Shown here: piece after piece, positions 43,762 through 53,208 of the stretch
Layout: every line of letters begins with the position of its first letter
Position numbering within the stretch: position 1 is the first letter of the stretch
NCBI GenBank assembly: GCA_023430975.1
Contig: JAEYYB010000118.1
Coordinates: forward strand, 1-64,000
Length of the DNA stretch: 64,000 bases
DNA from: Bacillota bacterium
GTDB taxonomy: Bacteria > Bacillota > Clostridia > Acetivibrionales > DSM-2933
Direction: 5' to 3'
Position numbers and translations under genes: made by a program
Notes under the pieces: generated by a model
What the model was told of the DNA's origin: nothing
Seen by the model: only the letters and a program-made list of their open reading frames with translations
The model's database searches: none

Positions 43762-43803
43762 AAAGAAAATTACCATAATTATATTTATGGTAATTTTCTT
43801 TAT
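43762..43803. terminator. Bidirectional terminator
   Basis: A perfect 16-bp stem AAAGAAAATTACCATA / TATGGTAATTTTCTTT, 8-nt loop. It serves the minus-strand GH9 gene that ends at 43865. Confidence 0.8.
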
Positions 43804-43864
43804 TTTGCAATTTGTACTAAGGCATGATTGAAAAATTACTTCCGCTTTTTTCATTAATGAAAAA

Positions 43865-46417
43865 TTACTGAGGGTAGCTTGAAGATGTTGCATTAAAATG
43901 CTTTGCTACAACTATGACATCAGCCATGTTGATTGAACCGTCCTTTGTAAAATCACTATCCTCATCATATTTACTGTCACCCGATATTGAATTGAAAACC
44001 TTTGCAATTTCTATAATATCAGACATATTTATAGCTCCATCCTGTACCCCGTTCTTCTCCATATCACCTGCCCAAATTTTAACCTCTAGTTCTATTATAT
44101 CAATTATTTTTTTAATACTATCATCAGAACCAATAGGTTGATCAACTAATGGTAGACTATATGTTCGAGTTAAATAATTCTTTTTACTTATGACAAGTTC
44201 GTGAGTTCCGTTGTTATAAACATCCAATGGTATATTATCTATTTTAAAATATCCATTTTCATCGGTTATAGCAGATAAACCACTTCCTTTTATCTCAACC
44301 TTAAATCCAGACTTTATTTTTGATGAGTTTGCAGGCAAATATGAAAAATCCACATCAATATACCCGGATACCGGTGGAACCGTAACTTTTGGCGTTGGTG
44401 TAGCTGTTGAATTGCCAGGAGGCTCATTACCTGCCAAAAGCTTACCTTCATTATAAACAGGAATATTGAGTGCTTTTGAAAGGGTTGTATCGGAAGATGA
44501 AATTCCTTTGAATGAAAAGTCGTTTGTATTATCCCAGCCAGTAGTGCCAGTTGGGGCTTCAATCCTGAACTGTACCTCTCTCCTGTGTGCCGACTGACCT
44601 CCTGGATATACTGCTGAACCAGGTACAAATGATATGTTGGCATAATAAATATTTTTGGATGAATCCCATGGCAATAATCCTGAGATCTGTGCACCCTCAC
44701 TATAGCCTAATGTTACTTTAACATCTTCAGGTTTTATGCCCTTTTCAACAAGTTCAGTAAGGTCCACAAAATACCTGAAGGAAGCATCATACAATACCTT
44801 TGCCGGCCAGGCACTCCTATTTCTCAATGTGGACTTGACTGCTACAAAATTTGATCCTGATGTAACAGAAGCTTCAACAAAATATTCATCTTCCTTTACC
44901 TCTTCTATGGCTTTAAAATTGGGTATCGGATCTCCACCATACTTCTGGTACATCTTTGCAAGAACACCGACAAATCCTGCGTTATAATCGCAGGCAACCT
45001 CTGTAAACTCATATTTGCCCGCGTCATCTGTAAACTTATCTGTCTTGTCAGGTCCTCCAATAAGGGCACCTACTATTGTGTGACGTGTGTATCCTGGAAC
45101 AGTCTTGTCATCAGACCATGATCCTTGTGCTGTCCTGTGGTGCGGGTGTTCGGGGTAATCTGTACCATAGCCTATTACATAGCTTCTTCCGGAGCTGCCA
45201 AGGCAATAATCCACCTGGGTTTTAGCAAAGTCCCTGTATATTTTGGCTTTTTCAGTGGAGCACTCGGTCCAGTCGGAATAAACCTCTGCAAGGAAGGCTG
45301 TAGTTGTTGCATACCTTAAACATCCCCATGTATCAAGCCACGCCAGACCCTTAGGGGTATATTGTATCCTATCTCCCTTATATCCTACTGTCCACCAGTC
45401 AAGGTTTCTTTCAGTGGACTCTTTATAAATATCTTTATTTGTTATTCTTGCAAGAAGGATCTGTGTTCCGAAAAGAACGTTATCCCAGTTATGTCCCCAT
45501 TTATATGCTATTGTCCCGTCCTGTGTTTTTTCCCAGTTCGGTACATACGACTCAGCTTTTTCTATGTAGCTCTGGTCACCTGTAGCCAGATATAACCATG
45601 TTGATGCCCATGAAAGCTGATCGTAACAGCCGCTCCATGATTTATAAAAATCATTTGCCACAGGGGCATAAGCTGATTCTGATTTTGTTTGATCAGTGCT
45701 CTTTGTCTGATCTGCAAAGTCTAATAGTTCCTTTGCATGCTTTAGAAGTGTAGCTGCATATTGTGGGTCACTTTCTTTAAATACTATAGATGCTGCAGCC
45801 ATGGCTGCTGAGGTTGAAGCAACGCAAGTTGTTGCAGTATTTTTAAGATCAGCCTTGTATGTAACCCTTTCCAGTTTGAGGTCTTTCATAGCCTGCTCAA
45901 CAGTCTCGGCAGCTCCCCAATACTTGTGATCATACATGCCTCCCCCGTGTCCCACCTCAAAGTAATAAACATTTGGTTCAGGATGACAGTTTATGAAATA
46001 GTCTGTTGCCCATTTCATTTCCCTTAGCAAATAATCCAGCTGACCGCTCTTCTTAAATGCATCCTTATACTCATATATTGACCAGGCCAGCATTGCAACT
46101 GAATAAGACATGGGTAGGTTGAATTTGACATGATCACCTGCATCAAACCAGCCTTTACTTAGATCCGCACCAACATCTTTGCCGTCGTTTAAAACAGCAT
46201 CTCCCCTCCAGTTGTTTCTGATCCAGTCGGGCTGCTTTCCTGCCAACTGGAATTCATAAAACATGATTGCCTTTTGTAAGGCCTCTCCATAGTTGTAGCT
46301 CCCTGCAGCTGAAACAAAAGCTGTAGAATTATGAATCGGGATAACTCCAGCTGCTGCCATCACTAAAACAAGGAGCAATGAAAATAGTCTTTTTGCTTTC
46401 TTTTTTGTCTGTCTCAT
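43865..46417 (-). CDS. Cellulosomal GH9 endoglucanase with CBM3c and dockerin
   Basis: 850 residues. Signal peptide (1-39); GH9 catalytic domain (about 40-490) with the Asp pair in [16 protein letters not shown], the His in [10 protein letters not shown] and the acid Glu in [14 protein letters not shown]; a fused CBM3c (about 505-660) that makes GH9 enzymes processive; a Thr/Pro linker ([14 protein letters not shown]); a CnaB-like beta-sandwich (about 685-765, [17 protein letters not shown]); and a C-terminal dockerin with two repeats ([32 protein letters not shown]). The dockerin pattern is type II-like. Secreted and assembled on a scaffoldin; cuts cellulose. The start follows AGGAGG. Monocistronic; promoter region in the AT-rich DNA after 46418. 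Confidence 0.95.
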   Translation of the reverse strand: MRQTKKKAKRLFSLLLVLVMAAAGVIPIHNSTAFVSAAGSYNYGEALQKAIMFYEFQLAGKQPDWIRNNWRGDAVLNDGKDVGADLSKGWFDAGDHVKFNLPMSYSVAMLAWSIYEYKDAFKKSGQLDYLLREMKWATDYFINCHPEPNVYYFEVGHGGGMYDHKYWGAAETVEQAMKDLKLERVTYKADLKNTATTCVASTSAAMAAASIVFKESDPQYAATLLKHAKELLDFADQTKSTDQTKSESAYAPVANDFYKSWSGCYDQLSWASTWLYLATGDQSYIEKAESYVPNWEKTQDGTIAYKWGHNWDNVLFGTQILLARITNKDIYKESTERNLDWWTVGYKGDRIQYTPKGLAWLDTWGCLRYATTTAFLAEVYSDWTECSTEKAKIYRDFAKTQVDYCLGSSGRSYVIGYGTDYPEHPHHRTAQGSWSDDKTVPGYTRHTIVGALIGGPDKTDKFTDDAGKYEFTEVACDYNAGFVGVLAKMYQKYGGDPIPNFKAIEEVKEDEYFVEASVTSGSNFVAVKSTLRNRSAWPAKVLYDASFRYFVDLTELVEKGIKPEDVKVTLGYSEGAQISGLLPWDSSKNIYYANISFVPGSAVYPGGQSAHRREVQFRIEAPTGTTGWDNTNDFSFKGISSSDTTLSKALNIPVYNEGKLLAGNEPPGNSTATPTPKVTVPPVSGYIDVDFSYLPANSSKIKSGFKVEIKGSGLSAITDENGYFKIDNIPLDVYNNGTHELVISKKNYLTRTYSLPLVDQPIGSDDSIKKIIDIIELEVKIWAGDMEKNGVQDGAINMSDIIEIAKVFNSISGDSKYDEDSDFTKDGSINMADVIVVAKHFNATSSSYPQ

Positions 46418-46442
46418 ACACTTATATCCTCCTAATCTTTAT

Positions 46443-46470
46443 GAAAAGCGTTAATGATTAATCGCTTTTC
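46443..46470. repeat. Short hairpin resembling element outer arms
   Basis: GAAAAGCGTTAAT GA TTAATCGCTTTTC-type palindrome just upstream of the GH9 ribosome site. Its arm differs from the element end GAAAAGTGTTAAT by one base. It may be a core-less copy or a regulatory hairpin in the GH9 leader. Confidence 0.45.
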
Positions 46471-46616
46471 CATTCTCTAAATAACACAGGTTTATATAAT
46501 ATTCTATAATATCATCGATTGAATTAAAAGTGTTATTATAAATACTGAACTGTAAAACATGATGCTATTGTATAATATTAAAATTGCTGGTATTATTTAA
46601 AGACACCAAAAATGAT
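46471..46616. other. Intergenic region, GH9 promoter side
   Basis: AT-rich, no gene. It presumably holds the minus-strand GH9 promoter; I cannot place boxes with confidence. Confidence 0.3.
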
Positions 46617-46718
46617 TATATTAAAGTGTTAATAATCTTACATTTGGCGGAGCAAATAACGAACGGTTCAACGGGATTTGCTAAAGACAAATGTAATAGA
46701 TTTTTCACTTTTAATATA
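46617..46718 (+). repeat. Palindromic intergenic element, full copy F
   Basis: A 102-bp copy with ends TATATTAAAGTG / CACTTTTAATATA, GGCGGAGCAAAT arm and GGTTCAACGGG loop (same subtype as copy D). It lies between the divergent GH9 and GGDEF-EAL genes. Confidence 0.85.
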
Positions 46719-46942
46719 TATATTATTTCTAATCAAGTAAAATTAATTTAACTGTAAAGGAATTTTCAATTTTTTGTAGAATAAAATAAAATGGAATAAT
46801 ATTCTTTTATATCGACTTCTTGCTACTAATGTATTATTATTATATTTATGTATTGAATTTCTTAATATGATTCAATTTTTTATGTTTATTATAATTATTA
46901 ATTATTTGCAATCCAATAAAAAGATCACAAAGGAAACCAATT
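46719..46942. other. AT-rich leader region of the GGDEF-EAL gene
   Basis: No gene; very AT-rich (long T/A runs). Nothing specific beyond the ribosome site AAAGGAAACC at the end. Confidence 0.3.
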
Positions 46943-49339
46943 ATGCTTGCAAAGTTTGCCAAGAAAAGTCTTCGTATTTATATTGTTGTCACTAATATAT
47001 TTACAATACTAATACCTGTGTGTTTAACCGGATTTATAATCAATAACATAATAAATGGCTATCTGGAAAATGAGATAACTAAGAAAAACCATATAATCGC
47101 TTCAACTATATCCAATCAGTTGAACCAGTTACTTATTGCACCGTCAAATATTTTAAAGCATGTTGTAGCAGAGGCAGAACAAGATGAAAATTATGACTTC
47201 AATAGGAAGGTTTCAATCCTTTTAAAGCAATACGATTTGTTTGATTATGTTGAGCTTATAAGTATGGACGGAAAGATAAAGAACTCATATCCATATGACA
47301 GAAGTATAATTGGAAAAGATGTATCAAAAGAAGACTTCTTTAAAGAAGCTGTAGATCTTAAAACCTATTGGTCTCTTCCTTATTTAAGCAAAAAAACCGG
47401 GCAATTGACAATAACCACAGCTGTTTCAGGGTATAAATATATTATTACAGCTTATATTAACCTTAAAAACTTCAGCAATATCTCATACATGATAAGTGAA
47501 GCTTACGGAAAAGACTTTAATGTAGTTGTGCTGGACGAAAATGGAACTTATGTATCAAATAGCGATTTAAAACAGCTATATAAGCGAGAAATTGATCCTA
47601 ACTTCAATAAGATCAAAACTTTGTCAACGTCAAAGAATCCTATAGATATAGTACAATGCAATAATGAAAAGAAGATTGTAAGCACGTCAATTATTCCTTT
47701 AACAGGGTGGTATGTCCTTGTTTATCAGTCATATGCTTCTGCATTTGAGGCTAAAAGCAAGGCAAATATGATATTTATAATCAGTGCCATAGTTTCCATT
47801 ATACTGTTTTTTATAGTATCCTTATTAAGGGCAAACAGCATGTCAAGGCTATTCGAAAAGTTTGATAAACAGACACAGGCAATTGCCAACGGCAGCTTCA
47901 GTGGCAAGATAAAGATTGACAGTTTTTCCGAATTCAGTAATCTCGAAGAGAAGTTCAATTTGATGATAGAAAAACTGCAATCCCGAGAACAAAAGCTTAA
48001 GTGGATAGCCTATAACGATACACTAACCGGCCTTAAAAACAGAAGCTTTTTGTTAAACCATTTGGAGCATTTATTGGATAGTAATAATAATGTCGGTATA
48101 ATTTATTTTGATCTTGATAATTTTAAAACTATAAACGATACCTACGGGCATAGTTATGGAGACATGCTGCTTGGCGAAGTATCAAAAAGGTTGAATTATA
48201 TCAATAAAGATTCTTATGTTATAGCCAGAATTGGTGGAGATGAGTTTGTTGTAATAAACTCCGATATGGATGATATGGGTGATATGGTGGAGTTTTCAAA
48301 TGAGATACTTAAAGCATTGGGAGAGCCTTTTATATTTGAAGATAACCAGCTTTTTATAGGTGCAAGTATAGGAATATCCGCATACCCAAAGGATGCTCAG
48401 ACTGTTGAGGAATTATTGAAATGTGCAGACATGGCGATGTACTTTGCAAAGGAAAACGGAAAAAACAAGTGGCAGATGTTTGATAAAAAAATGAAAGAAA
48501 CTGTTGAAAGGAATCTGAATATCGAAAGATATTTAAGGCAGGCAATTGACCGCAAAGAGTTTTCACTGTCATATCAGCCTCAGTATCATACTGTTACAAA
48601 CAAAATGAGGGGATTTGAGGTCTTGTTGAGGTGGAACAAAGAGGAATTAGGCGGAAATGTAGAGCCTGTTGAGTTTGTAAGGATTGCTGAGGGCTGCGGG
48701 TTTATTAATGAAATCGGTGAATGGGTCATGAGGTCTGCTTGTGAGAAGTTAGAATACCTCTGGAACAATTATTTTGATGATTTCATTATTTCCGTTAATA
48801 TTTCGGCAGTGCAGCTTATGCAGCATAACTTTATCGAATTGGTAGAATCAATAATCTCACAGTACAGTATATTGCCTGAAATGCTTGAGTTTGAAATTAC
48901 CGAAAGCGTTTTTATAGAGTCATATGATCAGGCACGAAAGAATCTTGAGAAAATAAAGAAAATGGGAATCAAAATTTCTCTTGATGATTTCGGTACAGGC
49001 TATTCTTCTCTTTCATACCTGAATAATCTGCCCATTGACTCATTAAAGATTGACCGCACTTTTGTAAGCGATGTTTCCAAGGGAATTTTCAAGGAAACAA
49101 TGCTTGAATCTATAATAATTTTAGCACACAAACTTGGTCTAGATGTTATTGCCGAGGGTGTTGAGACAAGAGATCAGCTGTTTAGCGTTAGAAAATTCAA
49201 TTGTGATTTCGCTCAAGGGTTCCATTTAAGCGAGCCCATAAGAGAATCAGATCTGGATGATTATCTAAGGTGCAAAGGTTATAAATCCTTTCGAGATAAA
49301 AATTCCGATTATAGAGATTATGGTGCCTTTCACTACTAA
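46943..49339 (+). CDS. Cache-HAMP-GGDEF-EAL c-di-GMP signalling protein
   Basis: 798 residues. TM1 (about 12-36), extracellular double-Cache-type sensor (about 40-275, YPYDRSIIGKDVSKEDFFKE), TM2 (about 278-298), HAMP, then a GGDEF domain with the intact active site RIGGDEFVV and partner YFDLDNFKTINDTYGH (diguanylate cyclase), and an EAL domain (motif here EVLLRW) with DDFGTGYSSLSYL and VIAEGVET (phosphodiesterase). Both halves look catalytically competent, so it may make or degrade c-di-GMP depending on the ligand. The start follows AAAGGAAACC. No partner gene; a long palindrome directly follows the stop. Confidence 0.92.
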   Translation: MLAKFAKKSLRIYIVVTNIFTILIPVCLTGFIINNIINGYLENEITKKNHIIASTISNQLNQLLIAPSNILKHVVAEAEQDENYDFNRKVSILLKQYDLFDYVELISMDGKIKNSYPYDRSIIGKDVSKEDFFKEAVDLKTYWSLPYLSKKTGQLTITTAVSGYKYIITAYINLKNFSNISYMISEAYGKDFNVVVLDENGTYVSNSDLKQLYKREIDPNFNKIKTLSTSKNPIDIVQCNNEKKIVSTSIIPLTGWYVLVYQSYASAFEAKSKANMIFIISAIVSIILFFIVSLLRANSMSRLFEKFDKQTQAIANGSFSGKIKIDSFSEFSNLEEKFNLMIEKLQSREQKLKWIAYNDTLTGLKNRSFLLNHLEHLLDSNNNVGIIYFDLDNFKTINDTYGHSYGDMLLGEVSKRLNYINKDSYVIARIGGDEFVVINSDMDDMGDMVEFSNEILKALGEPFIFEDNQLFIGASIGISAYPKDAQTVEELLKCADMAMYFAKENGKNKWQMFDKKMKETVERNLNIERYLRQAIDRKEFSLSYQPQYHTVTNKMRGFEVLLRWNKEELGGNVEPVEFVRIAEGCGFINEIGEWVMRSACEKLEYLWNNYFDDFIISVNISAVQLMQHNFIELVESIISQYSILPEMLEFEITESVFIESYDQARKNLEKIKKMGIKISLDDFGTGYSSLSYLNNLPIDSLKIDRTFVSDVSKGIFKETMLESIIILAHKLGLDVIAEGVETRDQLFSVRKFNCDFAQGFHLSEPIRESDLDDYLRCKGYKSFRDKNSDYRDYGAFHY

Positions 49340-49340
49340 A

Positions 49341-49438
49341 GGCATGACCCAATATTTCTTCCCGTTTTGAGCGTGTGTTCTTAAGTTAAGTTAACTTAGA
49401 AAGCGAAATTATACGGGAAGTTATATTTGAGGCATGCC
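49341..49438. repeat. 98-bp imperfect palindrome
   Basis: Outer arms GGCATG / CATGCC, then AATATTTCTTCCCGT against ACGGGAAGTTATATT, then a central AAGTTAAGTTAACTT. It begins one base after the stop of the GGDEF-EAL gene. It could be a terminator-like structure or a separate small mobile palindrome; its sequence differs from the ~100 bp family. Confidence 0.6.
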
Positions 49439-49520
49439 TAAAGTTAAAAAACACTAATTTATAAAAAATCACTTCATTCTTCTTAATTATAACATTATTA
49501 CTTCTTAAAAAATCACTTCA

Positions 49521-50441
49521 TTACTTCTTGTTAAACCTTTGATCCTTAATTTCAATTTTACCTGCTTTTCTCAGGTCATTTAATATTTCTGAAAAAGGTT
49601 TACACTTTTCAAGCTTTGTTTTTAGAGTAACAGCATCTTTTATTGTCTCAAAATCAGGTTCATACTTTGGTATAATCTCGTTTACCATTACGATATGAAA
49701 TCCGTCAGATGCTTTAATTACCGGGCTTATATCACCTTGATTTGACTGAAAAACCACCCTCTCAACATCAGGTTGGATGGAACTTAATGAGCCCTTTATT
49801 AAAAACCCTCTGTCACCGCCTTTTTCCTTGCCTGCACCAACTGACCTCTCCACAGCAAGACTTTTAAAGTCGGCACCGTTTAATAATTGCTCCCTTATCA
49901 AAGTAGCATCCGATTCAGTTTTAAGAACTATCTCGCTGAATCTTCTTTTCTCTGGCACAGTGAATTTATCCTTATTGGCTTTATAGTATTTGTTAACCTC
50001 ATCGCTGCTTACTTTTACATCTTTTGAAGCAACCTTATCAAAAAGCATGGAAAGCCTTAAATCTTCCTTTGCCTCTTCAATAGTCTTTTTTATAAGAGAA
50101 AGACTCTCTAGGTATGCACTTTCAGAATTATACTCCATTGATATTTTTCTTTTCAATTCTTTATCAACTTCATCAGTAGTTACAGCAATACCATAACTTT
50201 TTGCTGCATTTTCAATTACCATATTGTCAATGTATTTTTCAAGATTATAAACACCTGATTTTTTGACTAACAAATCATTAATTTCCGACTCCATTATATT
50301 TTTTCCGTCAACAACAGCTACAATATTTTCCTTTGGTGCTGTTAAGCTGCTTATAAGAAAAAACGCTCCGATCCCTAAAACAAACCCTATTGCCAGAAAC
50401 AGCAGTCTTATCTTCAGTGCATTTTTTGTCCAACCTGTCAT
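49521..50441 (-). CDS. Membrane-anchored PpiC-type peptidyl-prolyl isomerase
   Basis: About 306 residues from this start. One N-terminal TM helix (IRLLFLAIGFVLGIGAFFLI), a SurA-N-like helical chaperone region (about 45-160), then a parvulin rotamase domain (about 165-270: RRFSEIVLKTESDATLIREQ, GGDRGFLIKGSLS, SPVIKASDGFHIVMV). It helps fold secreted proteins outside the membrane, like PrsA but TM- rather than lipid-anchored. ATG at 50441 chosen because AAGGGGG lies 10 nt upstream; the longer frame (17 residues) lacks a site. Single gene, ahead of the xylose operon's end. Confidence 0.85.
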   Translation of the reverse strand: MTGWTKNALKIRLLFLAIGFVLGIGAFFLISSLTAPKENIVAVVDGKNIMESEINDLLVKKSGVYNLEKYIDNMVIENAAKSYGIAVTTDEVDKELKRKISMEYNSESAYLESLSLIKKTIEEAKEDLRLSMLFDKVASKDVKVSSDEVNKYYKANKDKFTVPEKRRFSEIVLKTESDATLIREQLLNGADFKSLAVERSVGAGKEKGGDRGFLIKGSLSSIQPDVERVVFQSNQGDISPVIKASDGFHIVMVNEIIPKYEPDFETIKDAVTLKTKLEKCKPFSEILNDLRKAGKIEIKDQRFNKK

Positions 50442-50601
50442 TTGTATGATCCCCCTTGCTTCATTTAAGGCAAAATTCTTCCTATAATTCATAGATTCAT
50501 TTTATACTATCAATATTCGACTTGTAAAGACATGTTTTGTTACTGGATTGTTACAAGTTTTTTCGAGGGTTTTGCATTGTCCAATATTGAAGTACCAACT
50601 A

Positions 50602-50641
50602 TATGAAAAGTGTTAATAATCTTACATTTGTCAGAGCAAAT
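50602..50641 (+). repeat. Palindromic element, truncated copy G
   Basis: The first 40 bp (TATGAAAAGTGTTAATAATC, CTTACATTTGTCAGAGCAAA) match copies A-C, then the element ends abruptly and runs into the xyl operon terminator. Confidence 0.8.
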
Positions 50642-50681
50642 AAAAATAGCAGGCTATTATATTTCGTAGCCTGCTATTTTT
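50642..50681 (-). terminator. Terminator of the xylose operon
   Basis: A perfect 15-bp stem AAAAATAGCAGGCTA / TAGCCTGCTATTTTT with T-runs on both strands, about 70 bp beyond the galM stop. Confidence 0.88.
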
Positions 50682-50752
50682 CTTAAGCGCCTTAGAATTT
50701 GATAATCTATTAAATAATAAAATTAAATTAATGATTTTTTATCTCTATATTT

Positions 50753-51826
50753 TTATATTTTTATATTTTTATTTTTTTTAAATTTATAAACTGTTGTATG
50801 TATGTACTCCTCACCGGCCTTAAATATCGGTGACGGAAAATTCTTGTGCTTTAACGAATTTGGGAAATATTGAGTTTCAAGACAAAACCCGCTTCTTCTC
50901 GTGTATTGCACATTACCTTTTCCTTTATAGGAGCCTTCAATATGGTTTCCTGTGTATAATTGAATCCCAGGTTTAGTAGTATAAACTTCCATAAACCTTC
51001 CGCTCGCAGGATCATATACCTCAGCCGCCATCTTGAGCTTTGCCCCTGGTTCATTTAATATAAAGTTGTGATCATATCCTTCACCGTTTATGATCTGGGG
51101 ATCATCAACATCTATCCCTGCACCAATGGGCTTCATTGTGGTAAAATTCATTGGAGTGCCAAAAACGTCCATGATTTCTCCGGTAGTTAGACACTCTTCG
51201 TTTATGGGAGTAAACTTATCAGCGTAAATCTTGACATGATGTTTTGAAATATCTCCTGCACCATGTCCTGACAGATTGAAGTACGCATGGTTTGTAAGGT
51301 TTATAACAGTGTCCTTGTCCGAAACTGCATGATAATCAATCTTAAGTGCGTTATCATCTGTAAGGGAATAAATTACCGTAACCTTTAAGTTACCAGGGTA
51401 ATTTTCCTCACCGTCTTTACTCAAATACGTCAGCTTCAAGCACTCTTGATTGCTGTCCTTAACTATATCAGCATCCCAGATAACTTTGTTAAATCCCTTG
51501 ATTCCACCATGAATATGGTTCTCTCCATCATTTTTTTCAACCTGATATTCTACACCATTAATTTCAAAACACGAATCCTCGATCCTATTTGCATGCCTTC
51601 CAACGAGGGCACCAAAATACAGATCGTCTTCCAAATAATCTATTAGCTTATCATATCCCAGTACAACATCCTCATAATTTCCATTCTTGTCTGGTGCAAA
51701 AATGGAAATTATGATTCCACCAAAGTTGGTAATTTTCGCTTTTATTCCGTCACTGTTGGACAGGGTAAAAATCTCTATATCATTTCGGTCATATCCATCA
51801 ATAAATTTCTCTCTTATAATACTCAT
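50753..51826 (-). CDS. galM: Aldose 1-epimerase (mutarotase)
   Basis: 357 residues, GalM family; interconverts alpha and beta anomers of aldoses, here probably xylose for the isomerase. Family motifs: GRHANRI, ENHIHGG, the catalytic His in NLTNHAYFNLSGHG, EGYDHNF, and the catalytic Glu in CLETQYFPNS. Last gene of the xylB-xylR-xylA-galM unit, 21 bp after xylA, with AAGAAGGT as ribosome site. Cytoplasmic. Confidence 0.93.
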   Translation of the reverse strand: MSIIREKFIDGYDRNDIEIFTLSNSDGIKAKITNFGGIIISIFAPDKNGNYEDVVLGYDKLIDYLEDDLYFGALVGRHANRIEDSCFEINGVEYQVEKNDGENHIHGGIKGFNKVIWDADIVKDSNQECLKLTYLSKDGEENYPGNLKVTVIYSLTDDNALKIDYHAVSDKDTVINLTNHAYFNLSGHGAGDISKHHVKIYADKFTPINEECLTTGEIMDVFGTPMNFTTMKPIGAGIDVDDPQIINGEGYDHNFILNEPGAKLKMAAEVYDPASGRFMEVYTTKPGIQLYTGNHIEGSYKGKGNVQYTRRSGFCLETQYFPNSLKHKNFPSPIFKAGEEYIHTTVYKFKKNKNIKI

Positions 51827-51847
51827 TGGATGTACCTTCTTAAAAAA

Positions 51848-53167
51848 TTAATCTTCTAAAATATACTTGTTCAGCACGCTTTCAAGAACTTCCTGTCTTC
51901 CTGATACGTTTTTAACCTGGTCATGCTCCAACGCATATTTTTCCAACTCTTTAAAACCAACTTTTCCGTTAACTATATCGCTTCCAATGCCGCTTTTGTA
52001 GCTTGCATAACGGTCTTCAATAACTTTATCAAACTTGCCTTCTGAAACCATCTTGTGAGCAATCTTAAGACCTTTAGCAAAAGCATCCATTCCTGCAATA
52101 TGTGCATAGAAAAGATCGATTGGCTCAAATGAACCTCTTCTTACCTTGGAGTCGAAGTTCAATCCGCCGGTTGTGAAACCGCCTGCTTTAAGAATTTCAT
52201 ACATGCAGAGTGTTGTATCGTAAATATTAGTTGGGAATTGGTCTGTATCCCATCCTAAGAGTAAGTCTCCCTGATTTGCATCAATACTTCCGAATACATT
52301 GTTTACTCTTGCAGTATATACTTCATGCTGGAAGGTATGAGCAGCAAGTGTAGCATGGTTTGCTTCTATGTTCATCTTGAAATCGTTTTCAAGACCGTGA
52401 GCCCTTAAGAAACCGACAACTGTAGCTGTATCGAAATCATACTGGTGTTTTGTAGGTTCCTTTGGCTTTGGCTCAATGAGGAATTGTCCTTTAAAGCCTA
52501 TTTCCTTTGCATAATTAACAGCCATTCTTAAGAATCTTCCCATGTTGTCAAGCTCAAGCTTCATGTCTGTATTTAAGAGTGTTTCATAGCCTTCTCTTCC
52601 ACCCCAGAATACATAGTTCTGTCCGCCAAGCTCTAATGTTATTTCCATTGCTTTTTTAACCTGAGCTGCTGCGAATGCAAAAACATCTGCATTTGGTGAT
52701 GTTGAAGCACCATGAACAAATCTTGGGTTACTGAATGCATTTGTAGTTCCCCATAGGAGCTTAACACTGCTGGTTTTCATATATTCCTTCATAAGAGCTA
52801 CTATTTCATCAAGTCTCTTATTTGTTTCTCTAAGAGTTGAAGCTTCAGGTGCTATATCCCTGTCATGGAAACAGTAGTATGGAACACCTAACTTTTCGCA
52901 GAACTCGAAGTTTGCAGCAACTTTTGCCTTTGCAAGCTCCATCGGATCTGTTATGTTGTCCCATGGTCTTACAGCTGTTCCAGGTCCGAATGGATCTCCG
53001 CCTGTTCCCTGGAATGTATGCCAGTAAGCAACTGCGAATCTCAAATGATCCTTCATTGTCTTTCCGCCTATAACTTCATCTGGGTTATAGTACTTAAAAG
53101 CCAAAGGATTATCAGAGTTTTTGCCTTCGTATTGAATCTTTGAAACATTACTAAAAAATTCTGACAT
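51848..53167 (-). CDS. xylA: Xylose isomerase
   Basis: 439 residues, class II length; converts D-xylose to D-xylulose using two divalent metals. Active-site segments are intact: [12 protein letters not shown] (catalytic His), [39 protein letters not shown] and [14 protein letters not shown] (metal ligands), GSIDANQGD. The start follows AAGGAGGAAAAAAG. It is the third gene of the operon, 41 bp after xylR. With xylB it channels xylose to xylulose 5-phosphate. Confidence 0.97.
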   Translation of the reverse strand: MSEFFSNVSKIQYEGKNSDNPLAFKYYNPDEVIGGKTMKDHLRFAVAYWHTFQGTGGDPFGPGTAVRPWDNITDPMELAKAKVAANFEFCEKLGVPYYCFHDRDIAPEASTLRETNKRLDEIVALMKEYMKTSSVKLLWGTTNAFSNPRFVHGASTSPNADVFAFAAAQVKKAMEITLELGGQNYVFWGGREGYETLLNTDMKLELDNMGRFLRMAVNYAKEIGFKGQFLIEPKPKEPTKHQYDFDTATVVGFLRAHGLENDFKMNIEANHATLAAHTFQHEVYTARVNNVFGSIDANQGDLLLGWDTDQFPTNIYDTTLCMYEILKAGGFTTGGLNFDSKVRRGSFEPIDLFYAHIAGMDAFAKGLKIAHKMVSEGKFDKVIEDRYASYKSGIGSDIVNGKVGFKELEKYALEHDQVKNVSGRQEVLESVLNKYILED

Positions 53168-53208
53168 CTTTTTTCCTCCTTAAAATTTATTGAATTAAAC
53201 ACTAATGT

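Noticed and set aside
44314..44700. 128-codon frame within the GH9 gene
   Set aside because: Same-strand shadow frame over the CBM3c/linker coding region; the GH9 frame is unambiguous.
3045..50641. Repeated ~100 bp sequences as a CRISPR array
   Set aside because: Copies are kilobases apart, internally palindromic and without regular spacers; no cas genes are present.
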